From Dermanyssus gallinae (lineage: Eukaryota > Arthropoda > Arachnida > Mesostigmata > Dermanyssidae), in assembly GCA_003439945.1 (NCBI GenBank), contig QVRM01005432.1:1-64000 (forward strand): a stretch of DNA of 64,000 bases. Direction: 5' to 3'. This document shows, piece after piece, positions 34,773 to 46,099 of the stretch. Position 1 is the first letter of the stretch; the number at the start of each line of letters is the position of its first letter. Under the pieces are notes generated by a model. The model searched no databases and had not been told where the DNA came from. It saw only the letters and a program-made list of their open reading frames with translations. A program made the position numbers and the translations under genes.

Positions 34773-34836
34773 AAGTAGACTCCAAAAGATCGTTGGCGTA
34801 TTATCGCGGCGGCGCCAACGTTTCTGGAGTCTACTT
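34773..34836. repeat. Imperfect hairpin downstream of the candidate terminal exon
   Basis: Arms AAGTAGACTCCA ... CGTTGGCG and CGCCAACG ... TGGAGTCTACTT flank a 14-base GC-rich loop. In the candidate 3' UTR this could fold in RNA, but it may equally be a small transposon remnant. Confidence 0.6.
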
Positions 34837-35103
34837 ATAAAAACAGTATGTATGGCACTTTTTCATACAAACGTGTTTTAGAGTCCGCTCAGAAACGTAG
34901 TGTTTATGCGGATGAGCACATATTGCTCCACTATCCTAGTGGTTATGTTCATCTAATCCTCTTCCACCGAATTACACCCAACCGTCATCGTTACTCAACG
35001 GATTACTCAACGTTACCCAACCGGACAGCAGGGCATGAACCCCATCTTGCCGACCTCAGTATTCCTGACTGATTGGTCCTAAATATCCTATACATATACC
35101 CTC

Positions 35104-35109
35104 AATAAA
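35104..35109 (+). terminator. Possible polyadenylation signal AATAAA
   Basis: This AATAAA is about 400 bases after the stop of the candidate terminal exon. A single hexamer in AT-rich DNA is weak evidence. Confidence 0.3.
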
Positions 35110-35575
35110 GACGTCCAAGATCCGTAGTATTGCGCAACGTTTAGGCGTCTACTCTGTGTATTTCGAAAATGTAGAATAATCTAATCATAATATATGATCC
35201 CTCTGTATATTGGCACTAGAAACTATTGTCAGTACCCTTCCGCCGATTGCCGGACAGCCCTTGCCTTTTTCGACGCACTGTTTCGGCACTCGGTGTGTGC
35301 TGTTGTTTTGGTGATTTTTTCTTCCCTTTTTACTGCTTCGCTTGCAGTTTTTCCTTCGTAACAAAGAAAAACAGGACAATTTTCAACGCCGGGTCCCTAT
35401 CAACTGTATTTGTCAAACTTGGCTTTGATCTGCACGGCCATCTACTTCTTTAAATAAAATATGATCTATTACTGCACGTAATTCTTCTTTCAGCATTCTT
35501 ACATTAACTACTGCTATGCTTACTTCAAACGTTTGAAGTTGGCTTGTTACGCGTCGCTTCTGCTTGAAACCTAGT

Positions 35576-35752
35576 ATGAAGACGTTTGAAAAGTGTTACT
35601 TCTTCCTCGTCCTATGCTCCTATATTCATGGCGGCACCAACCTGATCTATCAAACGATCCCAAACGACGCAGATACACGTGGCGCCTGGCTCGTAAGGCT
35701 GGTGAACATCATGGATTGCAAAACGATGTGCGCAGTGAAGGCTTCGACTTAA
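35576..35752 (+). CDS. Candidate small secreted peptide (58 aa)
   Basis: ATG at 35576 opens a frame beginning MKTFEKCYFFLVLCSYIHGG. It has a short charged start, a hydrophobic core and small residues, like a signal peptide. About 38 polar residues with two Cys follow, to a TAA at 35750. GTAAGG occurs directly after the stop, so a spliced form that avoids the stop is conceivable. No family recognised; a chance ORF is possible. Confidence 0.22.
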   Translation: MKTFEKCYFFLVLCSYIHGGTNLIYQTIPNDADTRGAWLVRLVNIMDCKTMCAVKAST

Positions 35753-37130
35753 AGGGTAAGGACGGTGCCTTAGCATGTGAGTTTATTTACATACCAGCAC
35801 TAGATCTTCTGCGCACTTGATGATCTTCACGGCTGTATACTAGTTCTATATGCGGCTTAATAAGTCTGCGATGTCCATTGCAAACGACAGATAACTGAAA
35901 TGGCCGCCCCGGCGAAGCCAGTCATCTTTTGATATTGGCGTACCGTGATATCCCACCATCCAAAATAAACTTTCATGAGCTTTAAAACTCGGTCTCATGA
36001 TTTCTTCAGACTTTGGGACTGCTTCCACAATCTTGAGCCAGCTTGACTAGTGCGCGTGTTCTTAAGCCCGAGTCGAACGCGGCACGAAAGTCGACGAACA
36101 CTGTATGAAAAGAGCTCGTTCACTGCCGAGGATGGTACACGCTGTTGGCGTCGACCTCTGAGCACGGGATTCGTGTCGTTCGTTTAAGAGAGAGAGAGAT
36201 GAAGAGAGAAGATATTACGCTTCCACGCTGTGTGTACATACACATATAAACAATATGTGTAGCAAAGTAGTTTAATAGCTCTCAAACCCGTAACCTGTTG
36301 CTGCTGCTTGACGTCGGCAAGCTCGAACTGTAATCGCAGTTTGTTTGTCTGATGGTATTATTACTCACATGTATATATATATATATATATATACATATAT
36401 ATGAGAGAAACCAAATCTTCTTCGGCGGCGGCCTCTTTGTCTGTCATGATGTGTCCGTTGCAGCTGACGGCCAAGATTTATTATGTTTACTCGCAGTAAT
36501 AAGGACAATACGAACTTGCCCCCACCATCATCATAACCACGACCATCATCAGCAGCAGTAGCAGCAGCAGCAAACTGCAGTAATAGCAGTTGGAGTAATA
36601 GTAATTGGCGTAGAAGCAGAAGCCGTAGCCACTGAGTCCTAGCATATATATGTAGCGTTAGGACACTGCAACAACGACAACCAGCTTGCCTGGCAGCAGC
36701 AGCAGCAGCCCATCGGCGTACAGTCACCCGACCAAGCCGACCGGCAGCGGACTCAGTCTCCGGCAGCTCATCGGCCTCCAAGTGGGTCTTCGAGCCCCCC
36801 CCCCCATGTACCCAAGGGCGGCGCCTCGTGCCGTGCACATACATGCGTTGTGTGGCGGTGGTGGTGGTGGTGGTACCGCTCGCCCACTCGTTCAGACCCC
36901 GGGGGCCGGCCATCCACTGCCATCCACCGCCTTCACCACCGCCGACTGTCATCTAGTGGTGGCCCTGCAACTGCTGCCGGAACGATGAAGGGCCTCGCAG
37001 CGGCATAATTGGTATAACAGCATCAGCGGCAAAATAGCGGCGACGACAGCTACAGCAACAGCAGCAACAACAACACAACAACACAACAACACAACAACAA
37101 CCACAACAACACCAACACCGAGCTTGGCTC
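35753..37130. other. Microsatellite and trinucleotide-rich region
   Basis: A (TA)n tract (36371-36402) is followed by CAG runs (about 36550-36575 and 36696-36710), a GC-rich part (36690-36990) with several overlapping low-complexity frames, and CAACAACA-type repeats (37050-37125). The frames are produced by the repeats, and no single one can be preferred. Confidence 0.5.
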
Positions 37131-37194
37131 TATGCCCCACGGAATTGCTCTTTGCATTTGCAGTGCTCTTTTCTGCTCTTGCCGGCGTTGTATT

Positions 37195-37290
37195 TTTCGT
37201 TGTTGTTGTTGTTGTTGTCGTCGTCGTTTTTGTTGTTGTTGTTGTCGTCGTCGTTTTTGTTGTTGTTGTCGTCGTCGTTTTTGTTGGCGT
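37195..37290. repeat. GTT/GTC trinucleotide array with higher-order units
   Basis: A block of (GTT)n(GTC)n followed by GTTTTT repeats three times with shrinking length. The trinucleotide array has itself been duplicated as 27-36-bp units. Confidence 0.88.
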
Positions 37291-37513
37291 TCTTGTTGTG
37301 TCGTCGGTGCCGGCGTGGCTGGCTACTGCTGTCGTTGCCACTTTGGCCTCGATTTGTGTTTCTCTGATAGCCAACAACAACTGCAGCATGCCCACCTAGT
37401 GCGTTTAATTGCGCTCCGACCGATGCTAATATTGCAAGAGCATCTGCTAGTAGCAGTTTCGTTTGCCTATGTGGTCCTATATATTTCAATAAGTACACAT
37501 ACGCATCTAAAGC

Positions 37514-37514
<1 letters not shown>

Positions 37515-37551
<37 letters not shown>
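37515..37551. repeat. (TA)n microsatellite
   Basis: About 18 TA units. Confidence 0.93.
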
Positions 37552-37553
<2 letters not shown>

Positions 37554-37969
37554 AAAAAAACAATTGCATGCCTTGCCTTCTACGCTGTCATAAGCAGATG
37601 CTGTGAAAGCAAATGGAATGTAAGTGAAAACATAGAAAGCGCAAACTATTCTTTAAATTATTAATATATATATACATTATTTTGTCCGTAAAAATGCACT
37701 TTTTTGTACAAACTACGTGTAGTGTATTATTTGTCGGTTGGGTGTCGGTTGGACGACCCCTATTTGTTTGACTTATTCTCTCAGTTAGAATCCGGCCTCC
37801 TGAAATGGCACTTTCAACTTTTAAGTGCAAATTTTACTGACACTTGCCTTGAACTTAAGGCGCAGGTGAAACCGGTAGTTAGAGTGGGCACTGGATTGGT
37901 TTGGTGAACCGAGAATGAAAAACAGCGAAATATTTTCTCTGAAAATTAACTGGGCAAAATATGTTGTAA

Positions 37970-38130
37970 CTCCTGTTGCGAATGGGGTGCCCTAGGGTGC
38001 CTCCGGACTTAGTCCTTGAATATTTTGGTTCCTGTCTGAAGTCTTACTGAACGACTGGTCGAGAAAATAGACCAGATTTTTCATGTACGCAGATTATATT
38101 CTTACTTTTGGGGAAGCCTGTACAGGGTTA
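37970..38130 (+). pseudogene. RT motif B-C fragment of a non-LTR retrotransposon
   Basis: The + frame reads NGVP, a stop, then GASGLSP, a decayed form of the GVPQGSxLSP signature of RT motif B. About 90 bases on it has MYADYILTFGEA, in which the second Asp of YADD is Tyr. Stops and the lost catalytic Asp mark it as inactive. No ends are visible. Confidence 0.5.
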
Positions 38131-38224
38131 GACAGGCAATAGTGAATAAGTGTAGCGTTATGCATTCGATTGGGTTAATTATTGAGTAGGAGATAACTAC
38201 AGTGGTTAAATTGCGAAGAGATGG

Positions 38225-38650
38225 CCGATTGGGCTATAATTATAACGGGGCGTAAACTATTTTCCCGAGTAAACGTGATAACAGGCAACATCAGCCTTGC
38301 GTCCAGATCTGGTATCGACCGCCTGGATATAGTGCCAAGCACCCTCGTAGCCTTACTGCGCTGTATAATCAATAAGAGCAGTCGCCAGCTCGTGGGCTCA
38401 CCGTAGCTAATCTGGGACATTTACATACCTTGTCAAAAACTGACTCGATTATTTTACCTGGGCCTTCTATGGTCTCGATGGCAAAAGTAAACGGAATCTC
38501 CGAGAAATGCATATTTCCGACTTTTTTTCTCTCCGCTTGCTAATTAAGACCGGTCTTTGCAATGGAAATCCACTAGCCAAGGAACATGATTGCAGCTGTG
38601 ACGAAAATGTCACTGTAAGCGCAGTAGCCTTAGCAGAACGGAAAACATTT
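38225..38650 (-). mobile_element. R2-like element fragment, 3' end minus with inverted 5' part
   Basis: The minus strand of 38225-38525 matches the C-terminus and 3' UTR of the element at 59378-63664: FAIETIEGPGKI versus FAFETLGGPGKI, then VLGTISRR, then CGTTTACTCGGG-type 3' UTR. The plus strand of 38545-38650 matches an earlier part of the same protein (LAKEHDCSCDENV versus LVEEHECSCGEKV). The two parts are head to head, with the upstream part inverted. Confidence 0.68.
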
Positions 38651-38869
38651 GAAACATATATGAGACAATAGGGAGGTAAAACTAAAATATAGGGATTCGG
38701 GTATTTAAAAATGCACTAGGGTGATGACAGATGATACTTGGTGAAACGTAGGGCAGGCATTTTTTAACGGGACCGAACATAATTTATTATGGTTGATATA
38801 TATATAATATATATAAATCAAGTCAGACCGTCAGGTCTTTTCCATCATCCCCGGATAGATCCGGGGGCG

Positions 38870-39117
38870 CGACTAAAGGTATCATTTAAAGCGGAGTGAC
38901 GTGCTCATCGGCCTGCACTCAAGGCGTATCACAGGCCATGATGGGCTTACGCGTCCACAAAATCACCATAACGACATCGGTGGGGCACGACTAGATCAGC
39001 ACCAAGCCGCAGCCCTGCGCTTATAAGCGTCGTCGCGTCGTCTAAGAGTCCCAATTCACTTACAGAATAGGGCGTGTAACCAAGCCCCTTGACTACTAAC
39101 AGCTCGAAGCCTGGTTC
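38870..39117 (-). mobile_element. Second R2-like/RLE element fragment, different subfamily
   Basis: The minus-strand frame LLDDATTLISAGLRLGADLV, then a CR-Y zinc-knuckle remnant, then AHHGL and a histidine-bearing ALND segment, aligns with LLDDFVVRICVGLRLGVPLV ... GHHGLSC of the intact element. Two stops and a lost Cys show decay. The fragment begins exactly at a (TA)n tract (39118-39138). Confidence 0.6.
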
Positions 39118-39138
39118 TATATATATATATATATATAT
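39118..39138. repeat. (TA)n microsatellite
   Basis: About ten TA units at the 5' edge of the retroelement fragment. Confidence 0.85.
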
Positions 39139-39659
39139 TATTGTTATACATTCACATAGTACATGATACCACACACAGTCAGAAACAGAAAAACAGACGA
39201 CGCAACTATGTCCGTGTCTTATATTTTGGCAACAACCTTTGCACACACACACACGGTTTCCACCACGCGTCAGAACGATGCTTTCTTACGAGTCTTAGGC
39301 GAAATTGTACAATTTATTGCGGGGCAACGCGATCTCAACTGTGGAATCGCTTGCCGAATGGTGCAGACCAGGGCTGTTCTAGACTGAAAATTAACACGTG
39401 CACTGGCATAGGATTGTGAATATGAATTGATGAATACATTTTTTTTCTAAGACTTTGTTGCCCAGTTAGGGTTTGTTAATATAAAATAAAAGAGCATGTT
39501 GAAAATACCGTTTATAGTTTAGTCGCTGACGGCAACTGACGATCCGATAAGCCCTTATAACGCATATCGTCAACTATTGGCCGCTTTCAATTAAAAAAAC
39601 ATTTCTAAGGAGGTTGTTTTTAATTCTAGACCATGCTCCGTCCCCTACGGACTTGGAAC

Positions 39660-39895
39660 TTAACCTGAGGTATATCTTCAATGCACCGAGGGCCAAACCT
39701 GTTAAGATATTTAGGGTTTCTCCAACAGTCCTTCTGACCTAGCATGGCCGTTGGCCTTCAGCGGTACGGATTATCATCTATTCTCAATAAGCATCGCTCA
39801 AGGAATATTCGATCAACAACGGGGACCGAACCAGCGACACCCCGGTAGATGACAACCATGACTAGCGCACTAGTCCCCTAGACCACGTCGCCACA
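39660..39895 (-). mobile_element. tRNA-derived SINE, family 2, copy A
   Basis: The minus-strand head has ACGTGGTCTAGGGGACTAG (box A-like) and GGTTCGGTCCC (box B) about 45 bases on. A shared tail contains AAACCCTAAATATCTTAACAG. A diverged relative in plus orientation is at 57290-57500. The head resembles an Asp/Glu-type tRNA, but the source was not proven. Confidence 0.66.
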
Positions 39896-40501
39896 TCATA
39901 AGCTGCCTGCCATGCACTGAGTAACCCTTAAACATCATTGTTCATCTAACGACGCTCTTCTGAGAGGCTAAAGCGAGGTTAATGTTACCTGCAGCCTTCG
40001 TCGTGAGTTACAACACACACACACACACAGAAAAGAAAACACATATATTTTATTTACAGAGTTTATTTATATGTTTATATACGGAAACATTTTCGAACTT
40101 ACTTGAGGTTATTTCAGAACTTTCGTTTAGGAGACGTCCTATAAGTTTTAGATCGGCAGACACTGTAGAACAGGCTTTCGGCTTATTGCTTAAAACTCCG
40201 CACAATTGTACATATCATAACGGATTATATTAGGCATCTATTACTAAGAAAGTAGTCGACTGATTAATGTGTGCCGCCATTACCCCATGGAGCCGTGCTG
40301 ATCGCGAATTTAGTGAATTTAAGAGCAGCTTTCAGAGAAGTACATGTTTAACGGTACGTCTATTGATTTTTCTTTAACTTTGATCATCCATGAGCTTTGC
40401 CTCTGGCTCGCAGTGCATATAGTATGCCAGTAGACACACCGATACTCACAAAGCTGTTTCGACAATGCAACATCGAGGCGACGTTCGCAAGTACACGAAT
40501 G

Positions 40502-40503
<2 letters not shown>

Positions 40504-40536
<33 letters not shown>
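40504..40536. repeat. (TA)n microsatellite
   Basis: About 16 TA units. Confidence 0.93.
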
Positions 40537-40538
<2 letters not shown>

Positions 40539-40539
40539 T

Positions 40540-42027
40540 GGCGACGTGATAGCGTGCGTAATGCTAAGCTCTCTTGCGAGCTAGCGTGTTGTTTTTTTGT
40601 ACTATACAGCGATTAACACAGCAATTGACGGCAGACTGTATCCGTTCTCTCTGTCAAACTGTCTGAAGCACATGTATGTGCATATGTAAAGTGTATTCAG
40701 CCCGATTGAGCACACCTGACTGAGAGGACAGTGCGACGCGACGTAACACAATATCGGCGACGACCGACGAACACCGGAACCGTCTTCGAAGGCCACCAAA
40801 GGCTTGATGTGGGAATCGCGTGAGGCCGATCGCTTGATAGCATCAGCCGCGGCCGCAGGCAGCTCTCCAGCTCCTGCTTCACTGACCCTCACTCGCTGCG
40901 GATTCGCTGTGATGGAGATCGCAGAGTGTCTTCGTCAGTGAAGTAGTCAGGACAGGAGGAAGGTAGACAGAAAAAGCCGGCTTTCGCCCCGCCGTAGTGT
41001 CCGCTTCGGCAGTGCGGCGGGGGGGGGGGGGGGGGGCAACTAGTACTGCTGGGGCAACGCAGCAACAACAACGAGTTTCTTTTGCTCATTTACGACCTGC
41101 TTTGCTGGCCAAATTGTATGGATATATAAAAATAAAACAAGCAACAAGAGGATTACAGAAATGAAGACCCCAGATTTCACAGGCGGTAGTTCGAACGTAA
41201 ATAGAGCGGTAATTCGAACGTAAATAGAGCAGTAACTCAAACGTAAATAGACGTAGGTCACATAATGGTGAACCCTTAGTTTACAGACCATTATACAAAA
41301 CGACCGATACCCGAGAACTGAATCAAAGATCCGTAAAGCAAGTAACAGACTATGTACTTTCGAAGAATCGGCTTTTAGTTAAGGTTGATGAAAAATGTCC
41401 GTATCAAGTGCCGTAAAATATTTGGAATCATCAAGTAAATACAGTTTAACTCTGAATCGTATAACTCCAATGTTCTATACAAAATTTGCGCACGTCCTAA
41501 TGTACTATGTAGTGAAAACAATGTTTGCGACTGGATCAAGTCGTTGTTGACCACAGATTTAGGTAATTACTATCGATGGAACTATGAAATACGCAACAGC
41601 ACGGTTTTATAAAGGGAATGACTACAGCTATGCAATTCGTCAATATGACACAAGACAGGGCAACCCGTAGCCACCGCTCGCTGATATAAACATATCTGTG
41701 TTACGGTAACAAGGAATCTAGATTTTATCCGGCACACTGTGCACGTGGTTGAATAAAAAAAAAAAACATTTCTGAGAAAAAACAACGGTTGAAAATATGG
41801 CAGGTACAAGTCAGCGTCAGTGCTACGATAGCTGTACCAAAAACTTGGAATGTGTAATATTACCTTGTACAACTGCCCGCTTGGAATGCGTACTATTATT
41901 TTCCGGGGATTAAACGCACAAGAGAGTTTCGCTTGACCATAGAAGGGACGGGGATCCCTAATGTGTATATTGGTAATGGCTGACATTTCATGCTTCACAT
42001 TGTAGTGTGTACGACAAATACTTGCAG
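40540..42027. other. Unassigned non-coding DNA
   Basis: A poly-G run of about 14 (41022-41035) and a short tandem of TAAATAGAGC-type units (41195-41250) are present. The 172-codon minus frame at 41582-42100 shows no motif and is not called. Confidence 0.35.
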
Positions 42028-42122
42028 GACGTCTAAAAGCAGCAACAGACGACGAAAATGTGGTTCGTGTGAAAGCTAGGATTGAGGAACACCTAAACAT
42101 AACATATGCATTAAAATACTAA
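42028..42122 (+). CDS. Candidate terminal exon (30 codons)
   Basis: An acceptor (ACAAATACTTGCAG) opens a phase-1 frame, RLKAATDDENVVRVKARI, then EEHLNITYALKY, then TAA. The composition is that of a soluble helical protein. There is no upstream partner exon or polyA site to confirm it. Confidence 0.23.
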
Positions 42123-42434
42123 GGCTTTTCTCGCCGCATCTAGAGTCTCGCCGGTAAAGCACCCAGTTTTTTCACCCGACTTGGCATCAAGCGATCCTTC
42201 TTCCGGAAACAAAATGAGAGGAAGGCGTTTCTATTCACGCGAATCGGTGCTTGAAGAAGTCATCGGAGTGTAGCTAGAGAGCATTGAAAATCTCGCGATT
42301 TAGAGGCGTGCTTTGATGCATGAATCGATCGTAGCTCAAGAAATGTAACCAAGTTGGCCCAGATTTTCAATTTGGTGATTTTAGACAGAGGTATAAGCGG
42401 AAAAGAATAGCACACGGATTGAGCCAGCAATTAA

Positions 42435-42437
<3 letters not shown>

Positions 42438-42502
<65 letters not shown>
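42438..42502. repeat. (TA)n microsatellite
   Basis: About 32 perfect TA units, the longest tract in the window. Confidence 0.95.
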
Positions 42503-42505
<3 letters not shown>

Positions 42506-43518
42506 AATCATACATTTATGTATTTATGTAAGTATATATATTCTCGGATTTTTGAAGACGGGCGATGAGCGAGCGATAGAGGCGAGACGCATATCAAAAG
42601 ACCAGTCAAAAAAAAAGATCAGTCCGTTCTTTGCGTCTTCTAGAGGTCGCCCTGCCCTGGCCGGCTCTATTCTTGGGCAATGCCATTTGAGACCTATTTG
42701 AGAAGCTATGTCAGGGGCTGAACGCCCTCTCAGCGTTTGCTGCTTGAATTTGATAGTGCGTATAATTCATTGGTGGTCACACGGCGGTATAGGTAGGTAT
42801 GCATGCATGCATGCATGCCGAATGTGCGTTGATGCATGCGGAACATTCTAGTAAATCGCACAGTCGCAGGTGATGAATCTGTTACAGCTGGAAACAGGAA
42901 TTGGCGCCCGCTTCAGACTTCTGCATATTCTGTGCGTGACTATGTGGCAACCTTTCGGACACAAGTTGGAGCGATACGCTGTCTGTCTGTCTGCGTGCAG
43001 AAGTGAAGCAGTGTAGCCGTCGTCGCTTTCGGTGTTCAGGCATGTGGCAAACGACGGACTTTGTCGTCATGCTCAGAGAACTGGATTGCATGAAGTTCGC
43101 GTTCCAGCGCTGCTGGTATTGGGGCAGTGCGTGTGGGATTCGTCAGCATAGGTGCCTCCTGCCGACGTGTTGCAGTGCGTGTAACTATAACACAAGCATG
43201 CGTTCAATATATCCGGCAGTTTGCACGCAATCTATTTGATCTCCTTCTTGGGTTAAGAGGCTTGGATGCCTAGTGAGAATACAGTCGTCTCGTTTGGTCA
43301 CCGAATCTGGTTTGTGCTGCTTAAACCAACCTCTTTGGGACAAATCGCAACATGTACGCAAACACTTCGCACACACAAACACCAATCTAGCATTACGTTT
43401 GGGTTTTTTTTTGGTCTTAGACCGACGGCAAGAAAGAGTCAAATTATAGTCATACTTTATTTCGTGTGAGCTACGTGCGAACAACAACAACAACTGTTAC
43501 TACAACTACTTCTAAGTA
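42503..43518. other. Unassigned non-coding DNA
   Basis: A GCATGCATGCATGCATGC run lies at about 42800-42818. Nothing else was recognised. Confidence 0.35.
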
Positions 43519-43686
43519 AAGTTATCGGGCTGACCATCAGCTAATATTTAACGTCCACGGAACTGTTTTTCACATTGCTTCATAGACGGACCCCCATAAA
43601 TACAAATGTGCAACGGTGGGGCTCGAACCCGCGCACCTCCTCCGGTTGCGAGGCGCAGACTTAAGCCACCACGCGACCAGGCTCGA
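43519..43686 (-). mobile_element. tRNA-derived SINE, family 1, copy C
   Basis: On the minus strand the head GTCGAGCCTGGTCGCGTGG, GCGCCTCGCAACCGGAGGAG and box B GGTTCGAGCCCC match copy A. The tail TCCGTGGACGTTAAATATTA and CTGATGGTCAGCCC match copy A's tail. A TAC/TAG trinucleotide run abuts it. Confidence 0.75.
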
Positions 43687-43689
43687 CTT

Positions 43690-44925
43690 ACTACTACTAC
43701 TACTTTACTACTACTATTGACATTACTACCGATCATAAATAAATCCTGCACTAAGCGCGGCTACGCTTGAGGTCGACAAGCGGCTGATTTCAGTTCCAGG
43801 ACACCGCAACTGTCATACATTGTCGTCAGTCCAACCCAATTACACAAATGTCACCACATGCCCTGTCTGGACACGACTGTCGTATGGTGACTGGGCCTGG
43901 GTTTGTTAGGCATTCCGGATATGCGGCTAGTTTGCATGTTGTTGGAAATGTTTGTGTAAATCATGTACATGTGATGTCATGATGTCCACCTGACCCGCGT
44001 GTTCGTCGCTCGCACACGCTGATGTATTCGGCGTACCTGCGTGAAGGAGACCATCCCAGGCATGGTGTCCGTGAAGTGAGCGTTCGCTTCGACTTCGCAG
44101 AGTCTCGACTCTGATTTGACTACGACTGTTACTATGCTGATATGAAGTTGTACGAACTAGTCAAATCAGAGATGCGTATTGTGTGACTGTGCGCATAGTG
44201 GCCTGCGGAAAAGGAGAATTGTGTTGTTTGGAGTGGCCTTTGTTTTCTATTAATATCTATAGTCAGCGACAATAGTAGCTTGCAAATATTAACCTGTAAT
44301 ATCAGGTTACTACAGGCTGCGGTGGCGAGACACATGGTAATCAGACAGCAGTTCACCTCTGAGCTGTCTCGGGCCGGTTAGAAACGCGAACGACATAGTG
44401 TGCCACCTTTCCGACTGCAGGGGAGAAAACCATACCCATCCTATCCGACACGGGAGCTGGCAAGGGGTCATCGCGAAGGATGAAACAAATAATGCAGAAT
44501 TAAACGAATAGGAAGAAGAAGGTGATGAGACTGATTTGATGGCTAAATTAATTCGGTCGTTTGGGTTTCAAATCTTTTCCCTGTAGTTAAACAGGGAAAT
44601 ATCTACATTAGTTTAATCTAATACTGTTGAAGGCGATATGCATAGTATGTCCTAAAATTGTAGCGTATAGGTAAATGTCCATAAAGTTATATGAATGGAG
44701 ATAAACAGCAATGTTTGCCATGGACATTAATTCTTCATTTGCACAACGGTAATTTATCCTTAATCTACACAACTCTTAACAATGTTTCCGTACTTACTTG
44801 AATTCTGCATGACATTTTATTACTTTTGAGCGACTCGTCCCAGCTCTAAATATACTCGTTGCGCTGAAGAGACACGCAGAAAGTCGGCCAATAAGACTGG
44901 CTATCTGCACTCTCTCTCTCTCTCG

Positions 44926-44961
<36 letters not shown>

Positions 44962-45324
44962 GCCTGTGTTTAGACGGCTGTCTGAGCCGGATTACAAAGC
45001 TCCACTTGGAATGGGCTGCTGAGAGTTGCGGGCAGAGAAGTTTATATCTACTCGGCCTCGCATTTCCGTAGCAGGTCAACAGGCCGTAGTAGCAGCAGCA
45101 GGAAGTGGCACTTCCTTGGACTTTGTGCCAAACTAGGCTTACGAACGCCAGCCCACTTCGGCCTGCACTGAACCTGAGAGGGAAGTTGAACAGGCGGACA
45201 GAGAGAGAGAGAGAGGCCGGGAACCTTCGTTCATGTTCCACCGTTGGAATTCAACCTTTCGACGAATAAACATATAGTATGCTCAAAAGGCCACTGCGAG
45301 AAGGAACCAAATTACGTGTCTCCC

Positions 45325-45358
<34 letters not shown>

Positions 45359-46099
45359 AGAGGGATTTTGGAGATGCTTAGAGGTCCTCGGACCAAAGGA
45401 TTGTTTGGTCTCCCCAGAGACTTGAGATTATTGGAAGACAGCCGGCCCTTCCACGCTGCAACCTCGGCCGCATCATTAAAATGAGTTGTCTGTTAAACTC
45501 CTATCCGAGGCATATACGAGTATAGTATTATATGTCTTTGCTATGGCCGTATGTGCCTATTTTTGGCCATGTTTTCCTCGGTTGATAAATATATATCGAG
45601 TGTAAGGCAATCTTAGTTAATATGTGTAATGTGTACTATATAGAGCTGCCGCGCTGTACGTGCCGCGGTATTTTTAACTCACCAATCCGGCATTTATAAC
45701 CGCTATATAACGTCTCGTAAATAATTCTCCTAAAGTTATTGATTATTATACATATATAGGAAGAGTAGCTTTTCTTTGAAAGCATTTAGAAACGTGCTGT
45801 TCATAACAACCCATCTTTTCTGCCGCTTTTGCCAGCTACATGAGCGTACATACTTGCGCCATATAGGCATCCAATTGTACGCCGTATGAGAAAGAAATTG
45901 CGAAGATTGTTGCGGATGATGATTGAGCTAGATTACTGAGCTGAGATGATAGAGCTTTGATGCGGGCGCGGGGAGGCGAAGGACCACGTGAGCAAAAAAG
46001 GCCCTACCACGCTTCAACGCAGTTATCCGATGAAACTGCTGAGAACACGGGTAAGAGCCTCGGCCAGTTGTTTCCTGATTGACTTTGGTACAATTCAAG
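43690..46099. other. Unassigned non-coding DNA with microsatellites
   Basis: (TA)n tracts lie at 44927-44957 (preceded by CT units) and 45328-45356. Open frames here are short or driven by these repeats. No element was recognised. Confidence 0.4.

Noticed and set aside
36365..37498. Long overlapping frames on both strands (up to 195 codons)
   Set aside because: They are produced by CAG, CAA, GTT and GTC trinucleotide repeats that leave several frames open at once; no motif or splice border selects one.
39622..39661. Possible short exon after TTTTTAATTCTAG
   Set aside because: Borders give different phases at the two ends (1 and 2) and the segment is only 40 nt; not supportable.
41582..42100. 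172-codon minus-strand frame
   Set aside because: No motif, no splice context and no homologue in the window; the composition looks like translated AT-rich non-coding DNA.
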